A stretch of DNA of 64,000 nucleotides from Gemmatimonadota bacterium (GTDB lineage Bacteria > Gemmatimonadota > Gemmatimonadetes > Longimicrobiales > Gaopeijiaceae), in the NCBI GenBank assembly GCA_029262115.1, contig JAJCZZ010000093.1, positions 1 to 64,000 of the forward strand. Direction: 5' to 3'. Of this stretch, positions 15,198 through 25,020 are shown piece after piece. Every line of letters starts with the position of its first letter. The first letter of the stretch is position 1. A program made the position numbers and the translations under genes. Under the pieces are notes generated by a model. That model was not told the origin of the DNA and ran no database searches. It saw only the letters and a list, made by a program, of their open reading frames with translations.

Positions 15198-16904
15198 GTG
15201 CCGCAGGACGCGATCCGCGCCGCCCTCGATTCGGCGCTGAAGACGATGGGGGTCGAGGAGGCGGAGATCCACCTGGAGCGTCCCCGCGACCCCGACCACG
15301 GCGACTTGTCCACCAATGTGGCCCTGACGCTCGCCCGGACGCTGAAGCGCGCGCCTCGCGCCATCGCGGAGGAGTTGGCCGAGAGGGTCGACCTCGATGC
15401 TGCCGGCGTCACCGCGATGGAGATCGCCGGGCCCGGCTTCCTGAACTTCCGGCTGGCCTCAGGCGCCGTGGCCTCGGTCCTCGCCGAGATCCTGGCCGCG
15501 GACACGGACTTCGGTCGCAGTGAGAAGGGGCACGACGACACGGGCACGCCGCGCCCCGCCATGGTGGAGTTCGTGTCGGCCAACCCGACCGGGCCGCTCC
15601 ACCTGGGGCACGGTCGCCAGGCTGCCTTGGGCGACGCCATCGCGGAGTTGCTCGACTGGGCGGGATGGGCCGTCCACCGCGAGTACTACTACAACGACGC
15701 GGGCAACCAGATCGACCGGTTGGCGGCTTCGGTCCGCGTGCGCTATCTGCAGCACTTCGGCCGTGACGCTGAGATGTCCGACGACGGGTATCAGGGCGAC
15801 TACATCGAGGAGATCGCGACCGCGTTCGCCGCCGAGGTGGGCGACCGATACGTCGACGACACGTCGGACGACTCCCTCGACGCCATGCGCGTGTTCGCGG
15901 TCCGCCTCCTCCGCGCGGAGCAGGATCGTGACCTCGCGGACTTCGGCGTGCACTTCGACGAGTACTTCCTGGAGTCATCTCTTTACACGGATGGCCTGGT
16001 CGCGAGTACGGTCGAGGCGCTGAAGGCCACCGGGCATGTCTTCGAGCAGGACGGCGCGACCTGGCTCCGGACCACGACATTCGGAGACGACAAGGACCGC
16101 GTGATGATCCGCGGCAACGGGCAGCCCACGTACTTCCTTCCCGACGTTGCGTATCACCACAACAAGTGGTCCCGAGGCTTCCGCCGCGTCATCAACGTGC
16201 AGGGCTCGGACCACCATGGGACCGTCGCGCGCGTCCGTGCGGGCCTCCAGGCGCTCGGCCTGCCCGCGGGGTACCCCGAGTACGTGCTCCACCAGATGGT
16301 GCGCGTCGAGCGGGACGGTGTGCAGGTGAAGTTCTCCAAGCGCGCCGGGTCGTACACGACCATGCGGGAGCTCTTCGAAGAGGTGGGCGTCGACGTTGCC
16401 CGTTATTTCCTGCAAATGCGCAAGCCGGACGCCCAGATGGTCTTCGATCTGGACCTTGCCCTGGACCAGTCCGACAAGAACCCGGTCTTCAAGATCCAGT
16501 ACGCGCACGCCCGCATGTGCTCGATCTTCGCCAAGTCCGACGTGAATCCGGGGGATACGCAGCCGGGCTCGGCCGACCTGAGCCTCCTCACGCACGACCT
16601 GGAGCGCGAGCTGATCAAGGCGCTCGGAGACTTTCCGGATGCGCTCCGGCGCGCCCTGGACGCCGAGTCGCCCCACGTGGTCTGCGACTACCTCGGGCAG
16701 ACGGCGGCGGCGGCGAATTCGTGGTACCACTCCGGGAACCCTTCCAGGAACCCCGACCTGGCGGTACTCGTCGACGACGCCGGGCTGCGCACGGCCCGAC
16801 TGGCCTTGGCGGACGCCGTGCGGATCGTCCTACGCAACGGGCTCTCCGTACTGGGCATCAGCGCACCCGAGCGCATGGACCGAGCGGGCACGAGCGACGA
16901 CTGA
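15198..16904 (+). CDS. argS: Arginyl-tRNA synthetase
   Basis: A 568-residue class Ia synthetase that charges tRNA-Arg. Seen: the N-terminal Add1-type region (DPDHGDLSTNVALTLARTLK), the HIGH equivalent in ANPTGPLHLGHGRQAALGD (~131-149), the YYYNDAGNQIDRL block, and QGSDHHGTVARVRAGLQALG. In place of a KMSKS loop there is VKFSKRAGSYTTMRELFEEVG, typical of many ArgRS. The C-terminal DALR anticodon-binding domain contains YAHARMCSIF. The GTG start at 15198, close to the upstream stop, gives the family length. An upstream in-frame extension through the Ser/Gly-coding stretch is rejected as a shadow. Confidence 0.95.
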   Translation: MPQDAIRAALDSALKTMGVEEAEIHLERPRDPDHGDLSTNVALTLARTLKRAPRAIAEELAERVDLDAAGVTAMEIAGPGFLNFRLASGAVASVLAEILAADTDFGRSEKGHDDTGTPRPAMVEFVSANPTGPLHLGHGRQAALGDAIAELLDWAGWAVHREYYYNDAGNQIDRLAASVRVRYLQHFGRDAEMSDDGYQGDYIEEIATAFAAEVGDRYVDDTSDDSLDAMRVFAVRLLRAEQDRDLADFGVHFDEYFLESSLYTDGLVASTVEALKATGHVFEQDGATWLRTTTFGDDKDRVMIRGNGQPTYFLPDVAYHHNKWSRGFRRVINVQGSDHHGTVARVRAGLQALGLPAGYPEYVLHQMVRVERDGVQVKFSKRAGSYTTMRELFEEVGVDVARYFLQMRKPDAQMVFDLDLALDQSDKNPVFKIQYAHARMCSIFAKSDVNPGDTQPGSADLSLLTHDLERELIKALGDFPDALRRALDAESPHVVCDYLGQTAAAANSWYHSGNPSRNPDLAVLVDDAGLRTARLALADAVRIVLRNGLSVLGISAPERMDRAGTSDD

Positions 16905-16962
16905 CATCCCGCCATCTCCTTGGCACATCCTGAGGGCAACCGGCCCGCAACCCCCCGTCTGA

Positions 16963-17877
16963 ATGTCGATTCTTTGTGTTGGTAGCGTCGCGCTCGATTC
17001 CGTCGAGACACCGTACGGCAAGGCCGAGCGCGTCCTCGGCGGCTCCGCCACGTTCTTTACGGCGGCCGCAACGCATTTCCACCCGGTCAGCATGGTCGGC
17101 GTCGTCGGGGGCGATTATCCAGTGGATGAACTCGACTTCCTGAGCGAGCGCGGGGCGGATCTGTCGGGGATCGAGCGCGCAGAAGGCGAAAGCTTCTTCT
17201 GGGCGGGCCGGTATCATGATGACCTGAACTCGCGCGATACGCTCGAAACGCGGCTGGGTGTCTTCGCCGACTTCGAGCCGAAGATCCCGGAGGCGTTTCG
17301 GGCCAGCCGGTTCGTCTTCCTCGGCAACATCCACCCGGATCTCCAGAATCAGGTGCTCGATCAGGTGGACGCACCCGAGGTCGTCGCTTGCGACACGATG
17401 AACTACTGGATCGAGGGCACGCGTAAGGAGCTGGTGGCGCTACTCGAGCGCGTGGACATCCTCATGGTCAACGACGAAGAGGCACGTCAACTCGCGGACG
17501 AGCCGAATCTGATCAAGGCGGCGCGGTGGATTCGCGAACGCGGTCCGAGCACGGTCGTGGTGAAGAAAGGGGAGCACGGCGCGGCGCTGTTCACCGACGA
17601 CAGGTCGTTCTTCGTGCCGGGGTATCCGCTCGAGCGCCTCTTCGACCCCACCGGGGCCGGCGATGCCTTCGCGGGCGGCTTCATGGGCCACCTCGCCTAT
17701 GTCGGCGTCCTCGACGCCGACGAGATGCGACGGGCCATGGTGTACGGATCCGTCATGGGATCGTTTGCCGTCGAGGACTTCAGCGTGGATCGCTTCAAGA
17801 CGCTACGGACCGAGGAGATCACTGAGCGGGTACATGAATTCCGGGAGATGACCGAGTTCGGTGGGGCACGGAGGTAG
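16963..17877 (+). CDS. PfkB-family carbohydrate/nucleoside kinase
   Basis: A 304-residue ribokinase-fold enzyme. It starts SILCVGSVALDSVETPYGK and has the GGSATFFTAAA segment of the substrate-binding lid region. The C-terminal signature LFDPTGAGDAFAGGFMGHLA (~227-246) carries the catalytic Asp in GAGD and the anion hole. KKGEHGAALF is the ATP-site strand. The substrate cannot be told from sequence; many genomes place such a kinase next to purM, which suggests a nucleoside or sugar substrate. The stop is 5 bases before purM. Confidence 0.88.
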   Translation: MSILCVGSVALDSVETPYGKAERVLGGSATFFTAAATHFHPVSMVGVVGGDYPVDELDFLSERGADLSGIERAEGESFFWAGRYHDDLNSRDTLETRLGVFADFEPKIPEAFRASRFVFLGNIHPDLQNQVLDQVDAPEVVACDTMNYWIEGTRKELVALLERVDILMVNDEEARQLADEPNLIKAARWIRERGPSTVVVKKGEHGAALFTDDRSFFVPGYPLERLFDPTGAGDAFAGGFMGHLAYVGVLDADEMRRAMVYGSVMGSFAVEDFSVDRFKTLRTEEITERVHEFREMTEFGGARR

Positions 17878-17882
17878 ACGAC

Positions 17883-18917
17883 ATGGGTCAAGGTGGACTG
17901 AGCTACCGGGACGCCGGGGTGGACCTGGACGCCGCGGAGCGGACGAAGGACCGACTCAAGGATCTTGTCGCCTCAACACGGGACCGCTGGACGCTGTCGG
18001 AGTTGGGCGCGTTCGGGGGTCTGTATCAGCTTCCGGATACGTTCCTGGCGCCGGTGCTCGTGTCGTCGGCGGACGGGGTCGGGACGAAGCTCAAGGTCGC
18101 GTTCCTGGCTGGGCGCCATGACACGGTGGGCCAGTGCCTGGTCAACCACTGCGTGGACGACATCCTCGTCCAGGGTGCCCGCCCGCTCTTTTTCCTCGAC
18201 TACATCGCGTCCGGGACGATGGACGAGGGCGTCACGGCAGACCTCGTCCGCGGTATGGCGACGGCGTGTAAGGAAAACGGCTGCGCACTGCTGGGCGGTG
18301 AGACGGCCCAAATGCCGGACTTCTATCGGGCCGGCGAGTACGATGTGGCGGGCTTCATCGTGGGCGCGGTCGACCGCGACCGCGTCCTGGATGGGTCCTC
18401 CGTGCGCGAGGGAGATGTGCTCGTGGGCCTCGCCTCCAACGGTCTCCACACCAACGGATACACGCTGGCTCGCCGCATCGTGTTCGATCTGATGGGTCTG
18501 AGGGTCGATGATGCGTTCCCCGGCACCGACCACACCGTTGCGGATGAGCTGCTTTCGGTCCACCGTAGCTACCTGCCGGTCCTGGCGGGCCTGCTCCACG
18601 ACGACAGAATCCAGGCGCTCGCACACATTACCGGGGGAGGCATTCCCGGTAACTTGCCGCGGGTGCTGCCGGAGGGCCTCGGCGCCCGGATCGATCGGGC
18701 GAGTTGGCGTGTGCCCGCGGTGTTCGAGACGCTCCAAAGTGCCGGTGGCGTCGACCCGGACGAGATGGCCCGGGTGTTCAACATGGGTGTGGGCATGATC
18801 GCCGTGGTCCGGCCCGGCCGGGCGGGGGGGGTGATCTCGGCCTCGGGAGGCCATGGTGTCGAGGCCTGGTCCATCGGGAAGGTCGTCGCGGGAACGGGCG
18901 TGGAGTACGTCGGGTGA
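17883..18917 (+). CDS. purM: Phosphoribosylformylglycinamidine cyclo-ligase (AIR synthetase)
   Basis: A 344-residue enzyme of purine synthesis (FGAM + ATP to AIR). Motifs: LSYRDAGVDLDAAERTKDRL at the N-terminus, VSSADGVGTKLKVAFLAGRHDTVG (~60-83), the GGETAQMPDFYRAGEYDVAGF block, LASNGLHTNGYTLAR, and THITGGG-like AHITGGGIPGNLPRVLPEG. Length and motifs are complete. It is closely spaced after the PfkB kinase. The 3' end overlaps the GTG start of the next gene by four bases. Confidence 0.97.
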   Translation: MGQGGLSYRDAGVDLDAAERTKDRLKDLVASTRDRWTLSELGAFGGLYQLPDTFLAPVLVSSADGVGTKLKVAFLAGRHDTVGQCLVNHCVDDILVQGARPLFFLDYIASGTMDEGVTADLVRGMATACKENGCALLGGETAQMPDFYRAGEYDVAGFIVGAVDRDRVLDGSSVREGDVLVGLASNGLHTNGYTLARRIVFDLMGLRVDDAFPGTDHTVADELLSVHRSYLPVLAGLLHDDRIQALAHITGGGIPGNLPRVLPEGLGARIDRASWRVPAVFETLQSAGGVDPDEMARVFNMGVGMIAVVRPGRAGGVISASGGHGVEAWSIGKVVAGTGVEYVG

Positions 18918-19840
18918 GGGGGCGCACGGGCTCGGTCCTGGCAGCTCTCGTGAGCGCTCTCGCGCTCCCGACCCTCGCCTCCGCGCAGGTCTCGAACCCC
19001 ACCGCCACCGAAGTCGAGGTGGCCGCCCGGTCGCTCCAGGCGCAGATCGGCCTGATGAGCGGTCTGGGCTCCGAGGTCCCCGGAAGTCCCAGCACGCTCG
19101 GGAAGCGGCTGGGCACCACGCCGCGCGTGGCCGCGAGCATCCGAGCCGGCTTCATGCGCGGCGCGGTGCCCGATCTCGGGGACGCGGGCGGCGCTCCCTC
19201 GCGCGAGCTCACGTACATGCTTCCGTCCGTGATTGGCGGGGTCGCGGTCGGACTGTTTGACGGCCTTTCGCCGGTCCCGACGCTCGGAGGAATTTTTTCC
19301 ATCGACGCGCTCGGTTCCATCGCCCTGGTCCTTCCACCCACCAGCGACGGCTTCTCCGGCAAGGCGACGAGCGGGTCTCTGGGCGTGCGCGTCGGCCTCC
19401 TGCGCGAGTCCTTTTCGGTGCCGGGCGTGGCCGTTTCCGTGACCCGACGTTGGATCGGTGCGGTCTCTCTCGGCGATTCCACGGACGCCGCGCGCTCCTT
19501 CGTTACGGTGAACCCGAACGTGACGGCTTTCCGAGCGACCGTCGGCAAGGACCTCCTTTCGGTGGGGGTCCTGGCCGGTGTGGGGTGGGAGCGGTACGGG
19601 GGGAGCTTCGATGCTCGTTACCAGGGCGACAGCGGGCAGATGACCGAGTTGTCGAAGCCTCTCGAGCAGAGCCGCCGCATCTACTTCGGCGGCGCCTCGA
19701 TGAATTTCCTGGTGCTCCAGCTCTCCGCCGAACTCGGCTGGGCCGATGGTTTCGCCCCCGTGCCGGGCTACCTGGGCGCCCCGTTCGATATCACGGCGCG
19801 CGATTTCTTCGGGAGCCTGGCGTTCAGGCTCACGATCTAG
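18914..19840 (+). CDS. Exported beta-rich protein, unknown function
   Basis: A 308-residue protein with a Sec signal peptide (VLAALVSALALPTLASAQ, cleavage about residue 22). The rest alternates short hydrophobic and polar strands with many Gly and aromatic residues, and ends in FFGSLAFRLTI. A terminal aromatic/hydrophobic strand of this kind is common in outer-membrane beta-barrels. No family is recognised. The start is a GTG overlapping the purM stop (GTGA). It sits between purM and the riboflavin operon; there is no obvious link to either. Confidence 0.65.
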   Translation: MRGRTGSVLAALVSALALPTLASAQVSNPTATEVEVAARSLQAQIGLMSGLGSEVPGSPSTLGKRLGTTPRVAASIRAGFMRGAVPDLGDAGGAPSRELTYMLPSVIGGVAVGLFDGLSPVPTLGGIFSIDALGSIALVLPPTSDGFSGKATSGSLGVRVGLLRESFSVPGVAVSVTRRWIGAVSLGDSTDAARSFVTVNPNVTAFRATVGKDLLSVGVLAGVGWERYGGSFDARYQGDSGQMTELSKPLEQSRRIYFGGASMNFLVLQLSAELGWADGFAPVPGYLGAPFDITARDFFGSLAFRLTI

Positions 19841-19855
19841 CAGGTCTCTCGGCAG

Positions 19856-21025
19856 ATGCCTGCGATCGGTCACGAAACGGAAGGGACCACGGCGCGATCG
19901 GACGGCGCACGCGCCGCTCGGGAGGCGTCGCCCGAGGACCGGGAATGGCTCGATCGAGCCCGCGTCCTGGCCCACCAAGGGTGGGGGCACGTGCACCCCA
20001 ACCCGATGGTCGGGTGCATCCTCGTGAAAAACGGGCAAGAAGTAGCGCGCGGATTCCACGCGACCTACGGCGGTGCACACGCGGAGCGTGTCGCGCTCGA
20101 CCGGGCCGGTCTCGAGGCCCCGGGAGCCACCGCCTACGTGAGTCTGGAGCCCTGCAGCCACTACGGAAAGACACGTCCTTGTGTGGATGCGCTCGTTGGC
20201 GCCGGCGTGGCGCGGGTGGTCTATGGCGCAGAAGATCCGGGGAATGTCGCGGGGGGTGGAGGGGAGCGACTTCGGAACGCCGGCATCGACGTGGTTGGGC
20301 CGGTCTGGGACCCGGTAGTCGGACGTGCGGAGAACCCCGCCTTCCATCACGCCGCGGCAGCTACCCATCCGTTCGTCGCGGTGAAACTGGCCACCAGCCT
20401 CGACGGGATGATCTCGGCAGCGCCGGATACGCGGACCACCCTCACGGGCGTGGATGCGCAGCAGTGGACCCACCGCCTGCGATCCGGCCACGAGGCCGTC
20501 ATGGTGGGCGCAACCACCGCCCGCGTCGATCGCCCGTCTCTGACGGTTCGGGACGCCCCGGCCGGCCGCGTCCGCCCGCTCCGGATCGTGCTGGATTCCC
20601 GGGCGGCGCTGCCGACCGACGGGCCACTCTTCCGCGGGCTCGACGACGCGCCCCTCCACGTCTTCGTCGCGGAGGGCGTCGCCTCCGAGGCGGGCGTGAC
20701 TCGACTCCAGGGGGCGGGGGCGAACGTCCACGCCGTGGCGGTTGATGCGGCCGGTCGCCTGGATCCGGCCGCGGTTCTCGACGCCTGCCGGGACTTCGGT
20801 GCCCGTTCGATCCTGTGCGAGGGCGGGGGGCGGTGGGTTTCCTCGCTCCTGGAGCGTGACCTCGTCGGACGGCTCTACGTTCTGGTCGCGCCCTTGCTGA
20901 TCGGGTCGAGCGGCGTGCCCGCCTTCCCGGGAGGCACGCTCGGCCCGGCGGGTTTCCGGACGGCCTTCCCTCCTCGGGCTCTCGGCGACGATGTGCTGAT
21001 CACCCTCGACCGGGTGGCTGCCTGA
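19856..21025 (+). CDS. ribD: Bifunctional riboflavin deaminase/reductase
   Basis: A 389-residue two-domain enzyme of riboflavin synthesis. The N-terminal cytidine-deaminase-like domain shows HPNPMVGCILV (~46-56), the zinc motif HAERVALDRA, and PCSHYGKTRPCVDA. The C-terminal reductase domain (~170-389) begins with VAVKLATSLDGMIS and contains the GHEAVMVGATTARVDRPSLTVR block and the EGGGRWVSSLLE end motif. It converts the GTP-cyclohydrolase product to the 5-amino-6-ribitylamino precursor. An extra ~25 polar residues precede the domain. It is the first gene of ribD-ribE-ribBA-ribH-nusB. No FMN riboswitch fits in the 15-base gap upstream. Confidence 0.95.
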   Translation: MPAIGHETEGTTARSDGARAAREASPEDREWLDRARVLAHQGWGHVHPNPMVGCILVKNGQEVARGFHATYGGAHAERVALDRAGLEAPGATAYVSLEPCSHYGKTRPCVDALVGAGVARVVYGAEDPGNVAGGGGERLRNAGIDVVGPVWDPVVGRAENPAFHHAAAATHPFVAVKLATSLDGMISAAPDTRTTLTGVDAQQWTHRLRSGHEAVMVGATTARVDRPSLTVRDAPAGRVRPLRIVLDSRAALPTDGPLFRGLDDAPLHVFVAEGVASEAGVTRLQGAGANVHAVAVDAAGRLDPAAVLDACRDFGARSILCEGGGRWVSSLLERDLVGRLYVLVAPLLIGSSGVPAFPGGTLGPAGFRTAFPPRALGDDVLITLDRVAA

Positions 21026-21624
21026 TGTTCACGGGAATCGTCGAGGCGACCGGGACGATCGCGGCCGTGGAGGAGTACGCCACCACACGGCGCTTCACGA
21101 TCGAGTCGGCCGAACTGGCCAAAGAGGTGCGACCCGGCGACTCGGTCTCTGTAGACGGAGCATGCCTGACCGTCGGAGAACCCACTTCCGACGGCTTCGC
21201 TGTGGACGTGATCGGCACGACGCTCGAGCGGACGACCGCTCGCGGATACGACCCGGGTGTCGAGGTCAATCTCGAGCGTGCCGCCACGGTGGGCTCACGC
21301 CTGGACGGACACCTCGTGCAGGGCCACGTCGACGGTCTCGCCCGGGTGCAGGACGTCCGCGCGGACGGCGAATTCTGGCGCCTGGACGTCCAGCTCCCCC
21401 TGGATGTCGCAGCCACGACGGTCGTGCACGGCTCCATCACCTTGAACGGCGTCAGCCTGACCGTTTCCGACTTTCTCGCGGATGATGTCGTGCAAATCGG
21501 GATCATTCCGTTTACTTGGGACCACACGAATCTTCGGCATGCCGCTGCGGGCGCCTACCTCAACGTCGAGGCAGACCTGATCGGCAAGTACGTGGCCAAG
21601 CTCGTGGCCTCTCGAACACCCTGA
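21025..21624 (+). CDS. ribE: Riboflavin synthase, alpha chain
   Basis: A 199-residue lumazine-binding protein made of two repeated barrels. It starts [12 protein letters not shown]. The first repeat has [12 protein letters not shown] (~46-57). The second repeat has [13 protein letters not shown] and [14 protein letters not shown] (~137-150), ending [13 protein letters not shown]. It dismutates two lumazines to riboflavin. The ATG shares a base with the ribD stop (TGATG). Length is normal (~200). Confidence 0.96.
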   Translation: MFTGIVEATGTIAAVEEYATTRRFTIESAELAKEVRPGDSVSVDGACLTVGEPTSDGFAVDVIGTTLERTTARGYDPGVEVNLERAATVGSRLDGHLVQGHVDGLARVQDVRADGEFWRLDVQLPLDVAATTVVHGSITLNGVSLTVSDFLADDVVQIGIIPFTWDHTNLRHAAAGAYLNVEADLIGKYVAKLVASRTP

Positions 21625-21629
21625 GATCC

Positions 21630-22829
21630 ATGCCTTTCGACCGAGTCGAAGACGCCATCGACGACATCCGCAACGGGCGGATGGTCATCGTGGCCGACGA
21701 TGAAGACCGCGAAAACGAGGGCGACCTCGTCATGGCCGCCGCCGCCGTGACGCCGGAAGCCGTCAACTTCATGCTCCAGCACGCCCGTGGGTTGATCTGT
21801 GTCGGTATGACGGACGAGCGCGCCGACGAACTGAACCTGCCGCTCGTGACCGATCACAACACGGACCCACGGGGGACGGCCTTCACCATTCCCGTGGACG
21901 CCGGCCCGGAGCGCGGGGTCACGACGGGCATCAGCGCGCAGGATCGTGCGCGTACGATCGAGGTCCTCGCCGATGTGTCGGCGCGGCCCGCCGACCTGCG
22001 TCGCCCGGGCCACATCTTTCCGCTCCGCGCCCGGAAGGGAGGGGTTCTGCGGCGGGTGGGTCACACGGAAGCGTCGGTCGACCTCGCCCGCCTCGCCGGC
22101 TTCGAACCGGTCGGCGTCATCTGCGAAATCCTCAACGAGGACGGCACGATGGCCCGCCGCGCCCAGTTGGAGGCCTTCGCGGACACGCACGGCCTGAAGT
22201 TCATCACCATCGCGGAGTTGGTGGCGTACAGGCTCCGGCGGACGCGGCTGGTCCGGCGGATTGCGACCGCGGAGCTACCCACCGCCCACGGAGCGTTCAC
22301 GGTCATCGCCTACGAGAGCATTCTGGACGGACGCGAGCATCTGGCTCTCGTGAAGGGAGACATCGTCGCGAAACCGGGTGCCCTGGTCCGGATGCACTCG
22401 GAGTGCCTTACGGGTGACGTCTTCGGCTCGCAACGGTGCGACTGCGGCGAACAGTTGGACGCCGCCATGCGCCAGATCGACGAGGAGGGCCATGGCGCCA
22501 TCGTGTACCTCCGCCAGGAGGGCCGGGGCATCGGGCTCGGCAACAAGCTCAAGGCGTACGCGCTCCAGGACCAGGGGATGGACACCGTCGAAGCCAACGA
22601 GACGCTGGGGTTCAAGCCGGACCTCCGTGACTACGGAATCGGCGCTCAGATCCTCCTGGACCTCGGGCTCACATCGATCCGGCTGCTCACGAACAACCCG
22701 CGGAAGATCGTCGGACTGGACGGATACGACATCGAGATCACCGACCGAGAACCGCTGCGCGTGATCCCCGGCGAACACAATGAACGGTACCTCGACACCA
22801 AACGCACCAAGCTGGGACACATGCTGTGA
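21630..22829 (+). CDS. ribBA: Bifunctional DHBP synthase / GTP cyclohydrolase II
   Basis: A 399-residue fusion. RibB part (1-~200): [65 protein letters not shown]. RibA part (~205-399): [24 protein letters not shown] with the zinc Cys set (C-x10-C-x-C), [21 protein letters not shown] and [12 protein letters not shown]. It makes both precursors of the pathway, dihydroxybutanone phosphate and the pyrimidine from GTP. All zinc ligands and both active sites appear intact. It is followed by ribH with a GTGA overlap. Confidence 0.97.
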   Translation: MPFDRVEDAIDDIRNGRMVIVADDEDRENEGDLVMAAAAVTPEAVNFMLQHARGLICVGMTDERADELNLPLVTDHNTDPRGTAFTIPVDAGPERGVTTGISAQDRARTIEVLADVSARPADLRRPGHIFPLRARKGGVLRRVGHTEASVDLARLAGFEPVGVICEILNEDGTMARRAQLEAFADTHGLKFITIAELVAYRLRRTRLVRRIATAELPTAHGAFTVIAYESILDGREHLALVKGDIVAKPGALVRMHSECLTGDVFGSQRCDCGEQLDAAMRQIDEEGHGAIVYLRQEGRGIGLGNKLKAYALQDQGMDTVEANETLGFKPDLRDYGIGAQILLDLGLTSIRLLTNNPRKIVGLDGYDIEITDREPLRVIPGEHNERYLDTKRTKLGHML

Positions 22830-23311
22830 CTTCGAAGGGAACGCACGTGCAGGAGAGCACCGGGACGGTCGACGCCTCGGGTGTACGCGCCGCAGTCGTC
22901 GTGGCGCGCTACAATTCGGACATCACGGAACGGCTCCTGAAGGGTGCCATACAGTGCCTCGGGGAGCACGGAGCCGACCACGTGGACGTCTTCCGCGTGC
23001 CGGGCGCGTGGGAGCTGCCTCAGGCAGCGGCACGGCTGACGACCCAGCCGGCCCATCACTGTGTCATCACCCTGGGGTGCGTCATCCGCGGGAATACCCC
23101 GCACTTCCACTACGTCTGTAGTGAGGCGACCCGGGGGCTCGGTGCGGTGGCGCGTGAGGCCGCGATCCCGGTGGTGTTCGGCGTGCTGACGACGGACGAT
23201 CACGGTCAAGCGATGGCCCGGGCGGGATCGGGGCCGGACAACAAAGGCTACGAGGCCGCGTTGAGCGCCCTCCAGATGGTGGAGCTATTCAAGACGATGG
23301 GTGTCGAGTGA
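22826..23311 (+). CDS. ribH: 6,7-dimethyl-8-ribityllumazine synthase
   Basis: A 161-residue subunit of the icosahedral lumazine synthase. Motifs: [18 protein letters not shown] (~25-42), [37 protein letters not shown] with the catalytic His, and [18 protein letters not shown]. It joins the RibD product with dihydroxybutanone phosphate. The GTG start overlaps the ribBA stop; the first ~17 residues are an extra polar tail. The 3' end overlaps nusB (GTGA). Confidence 0.96.
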   Translation: MTSKGTHVQESTGTVDASGVRAAVVVARYNSDITERLLKGAIQCLGEHGADHVDVFRVPGAWELPQAAARLTTQPAHHCVITLGCVIRGNTPHFHYVCSEATRGLGAVAREAAIPVVFGVLTTDDHGQAMARAGSGPDNKGYEAALSALQMVELFKTMGVE

Positions 23312-23760
23312 ACGAAGTGTCTTCCTTGAGTCGGGCCGAACGGATCGATCGGTCGCGAGCGCGCGCCTGGATCCTCCAGATCCACTACCGATGGGAAGCG
23401 GGGGGCGGCGGGACCACGCTGCGTGACTCGCTGGTGGACACGGTCGCGACCCGGCGCATCTCGCCGAAGCGACTCCCGTACGTGCGCGAGGTCCTCGCCC
23501 TGCTCGACGAGAACCTCAGCGAGGTCGACCGAGCCCTCCACCGCGCGCTCGACAACTGGCGGCTGGATCGGCTCTCGACCATCGACCGGGCCATCTTGAG
23601 GCTCGGGGCGGTCGAGATCCTCTTCCTCGACGAGGTGCCGCCGAAAGTATCGATCCAGGAAGCCATCCAACTCGCGGAACAGTACGGCGGCTCGGATTCA
23701 CCCCGCTTCGTGAACGGCGTGCTCGACGCGCTGTTCAAGCGCACCGAGCGCGACGCGTAG
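23308..23760 (+). CDS. nusB: Transcription antitermination factor NusB
   Basis: A 150-residue all-helical protein. It starts with an RSRARAWILQIHYRWEAGG region (typical ARexALQalY) and has DRALHRALDNWRLDRLSTID and RAILRLGAVEILFLDEVPPKVSIQEAIQLAEQYGGSDSPRFVNGVL, the family C-terminal block. It binds boxA RNA with NusE during rRNA transcription. The ribH-nusB order is the common bacterial arrangement. It starts with GTG overlapping ribH. Confidence 0.95.
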   Translation: MNEVSSLSRAERIDRSRARAWILQIHYRWEAGGGGTTLRDSLVDTVATRRISPKRLPYVREVLALLDENLSEVDRALHRALDNWRLDRLSTIDRAILRLGAVEILFLDEVPPKVSIQEAIQLAEQYGGSDSPRFVNGVLDALFKRTERDA

Positions 23761-23766
23761 GGCGGC

Positions 23767-24909
23767 ATGATCCCCGATGGGCACTCTCTCCGTATCCTGG
23801 TGGTCAACTGGCAGGACCGTGAGAATCCGCAGTCGGGGGGCGCGGAGACCCATATGCACGAGATCTTCGGCCGGCTTGCCGATCGTGGTCACGAGGTCAC
23901 GGCGCTCGTATCGGGGTGGCGCGGCGCACCGGACCGCGTGCGCCTGGACGGCATCGACGTCCACCGGGCGGGCGGACGCCATAGCTTCGCCGTGGCGGGC
24001 CCTCTCTACTTCCGGCGCCACCTGGCCGACGAGGCGTGGGACGTGGTGGTCGAGGACCTGAACAAAGTCCCGCTGTTCATGCCACTGTGGACCCGGCACC
24101 CCGTGGTCCCCCTCTTCCACCACCTCTTCGGCGCCACGGCATTCCAGGAGGCGAACCCGGTGGTCGCGAGCCTGACCTGGCTCCTCGAACGACCGATCCC
24201 GTTGCTTTTCCGCGGTCGCCGGGGGACGGCAGTGTCTTTGAGTACGATCGACGACCTCGCCGGTCGCGGGCTGGACCGGGACACCCTCGAAGTCATCCCC
24301 AACGGGATCGACCTTGAACGCTACCGACCGCATCCGTCCGTGAGCCGCTACGACGCGCCCACGCTGCTCTACCTCGGCCGCCTGAAGAAGTACAAGGGCG
24401 TCGACCTCATCCTTCGCGCCTTCCCTGAAGTGCTGGCTTCGTTCCCTGAGGCACGACTCCTGATCGGAGGAAAGGGAAATTATGGCGGCCCGCTCGCTGA
24501 GCTGGCGGCGAAACTCGGCATCTCCGACAGTGTGGACTTCCTCGGGTTCGTGCCCGACGACGACAAAGTGTCGCTGTTTCGACGGAGTTGGGTCCACGTC
24601 CTCACCTCTCCCAAGGAGGGGTGGGGGATCACGAACATGGAGGCGGCCGCGTGCGGAACGCCCACCGTGGCCTCCGACTCACCGGGACTTCGCGAGTCCG
24701 TGATCGACGGCCGGACCGGACTCCTCGTGCCCCACGGCGACGTGGACGCCCTGTCGGCGGCGTTGCTCCGATTGCTCGGAGACGAGGCCAAGCGAGCGCG
24801 GATGGGAGACGGTGCCTTCCACTTCGCTCAGGGGTATTCATGGGAGGCGTCGGCTGACGCCATGGAGCGACTGCTCCTTCGTGCGGCGGGGCGTGAGGCC
24901 GGACCATGA
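23767..24909 (+). CDS. Glycosyltransferase, GT4 family
   Basis: A 380-residue GT-B glycosyltransferase. N-terminal acceptor domain: LRILVVNWQDRENPQSGGAETHMHEIFGRLADRGHEV. C-terminal donor domain: VIPNGIDLERYRP (~177-189), LLYLGRLKKYKGVDLILRAF, and EGWGITNMEAAACGTPTVASDSPGLRESV with the EX7E-type motif. It probably transfers a sugar from a nucleotide donor to a lipid or surface glycan; the substrate is unknown. It follows nusB by 6 bases. The ATG of a 30-codon mini-ORF overlaps its stop. Confidence 0.9.
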   Translation: MIPDGHSLRILVVNWQDRENPQSGGAETHMHEIFGRLADRGHEVTALVSGWRGAPDRVRLDGIDVHRAGGRHSFAVAGPLYFRRHLADEAWDVVVEDLNKVPLFMPLWTRHPVVPLFHHLFGATAFQEANPVVASLTWLLERPIPLLFRGRRGTAVSLSTIDDLAGRGLDRDTLEVIPNGIDLERYRPHPSVSRYDAPTLLYLGRLKKYKGVDLILRAFPEVLASFPEARLLIGGKGNYGGPLAELAAKLGISDSVDFLGFVPDDDKVSLFRRSWVHVLTSPKEGWGITNMEAAACGTPTVASDSPGLRESVIDGRTGLLVPHGDVDALSAALLRLLGDEAKRARMGDGAFHFAQGYSWEASADAMERLLLRAAGREAGP

Positions 24910-24998
24910 GTCGGGTATCGACGTTCTCGCCGGCAGACGTACTTTTGACCTTCGGAGGGAGGGCGCCTTCAAACGGCTCACCCCCACTTGTTTACTGA
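24906..24998 (+). other. 30-codon mini-ORF after the glycosyltransferase
   Basis: ATG at 24906 overlaps the glycosyltransferase stop (ATGA). The frame runs 30 codons and stops 22 bases before the TTG start of hpf. No domain is seen. It could be a coupled leader or chance. Confidence 0.25.
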
Positions 24999-25020
24999 TG
25001 CACCAACCAGGGAGGCCCTG

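Noticed and set aside
19841-19855. FMN riboswitch ahead of ribD
   Set aside because: The gap is 15 bases; no RFN element fits here or upstream of the preceding gene.
18569-20731. A 720-codon open frame on the minus strand
   Set aside because: It lies antisense to purM, the exported protein gene and ribD, all with clear family motifs. It has no recognisable domain and is a GC-codon shadow.
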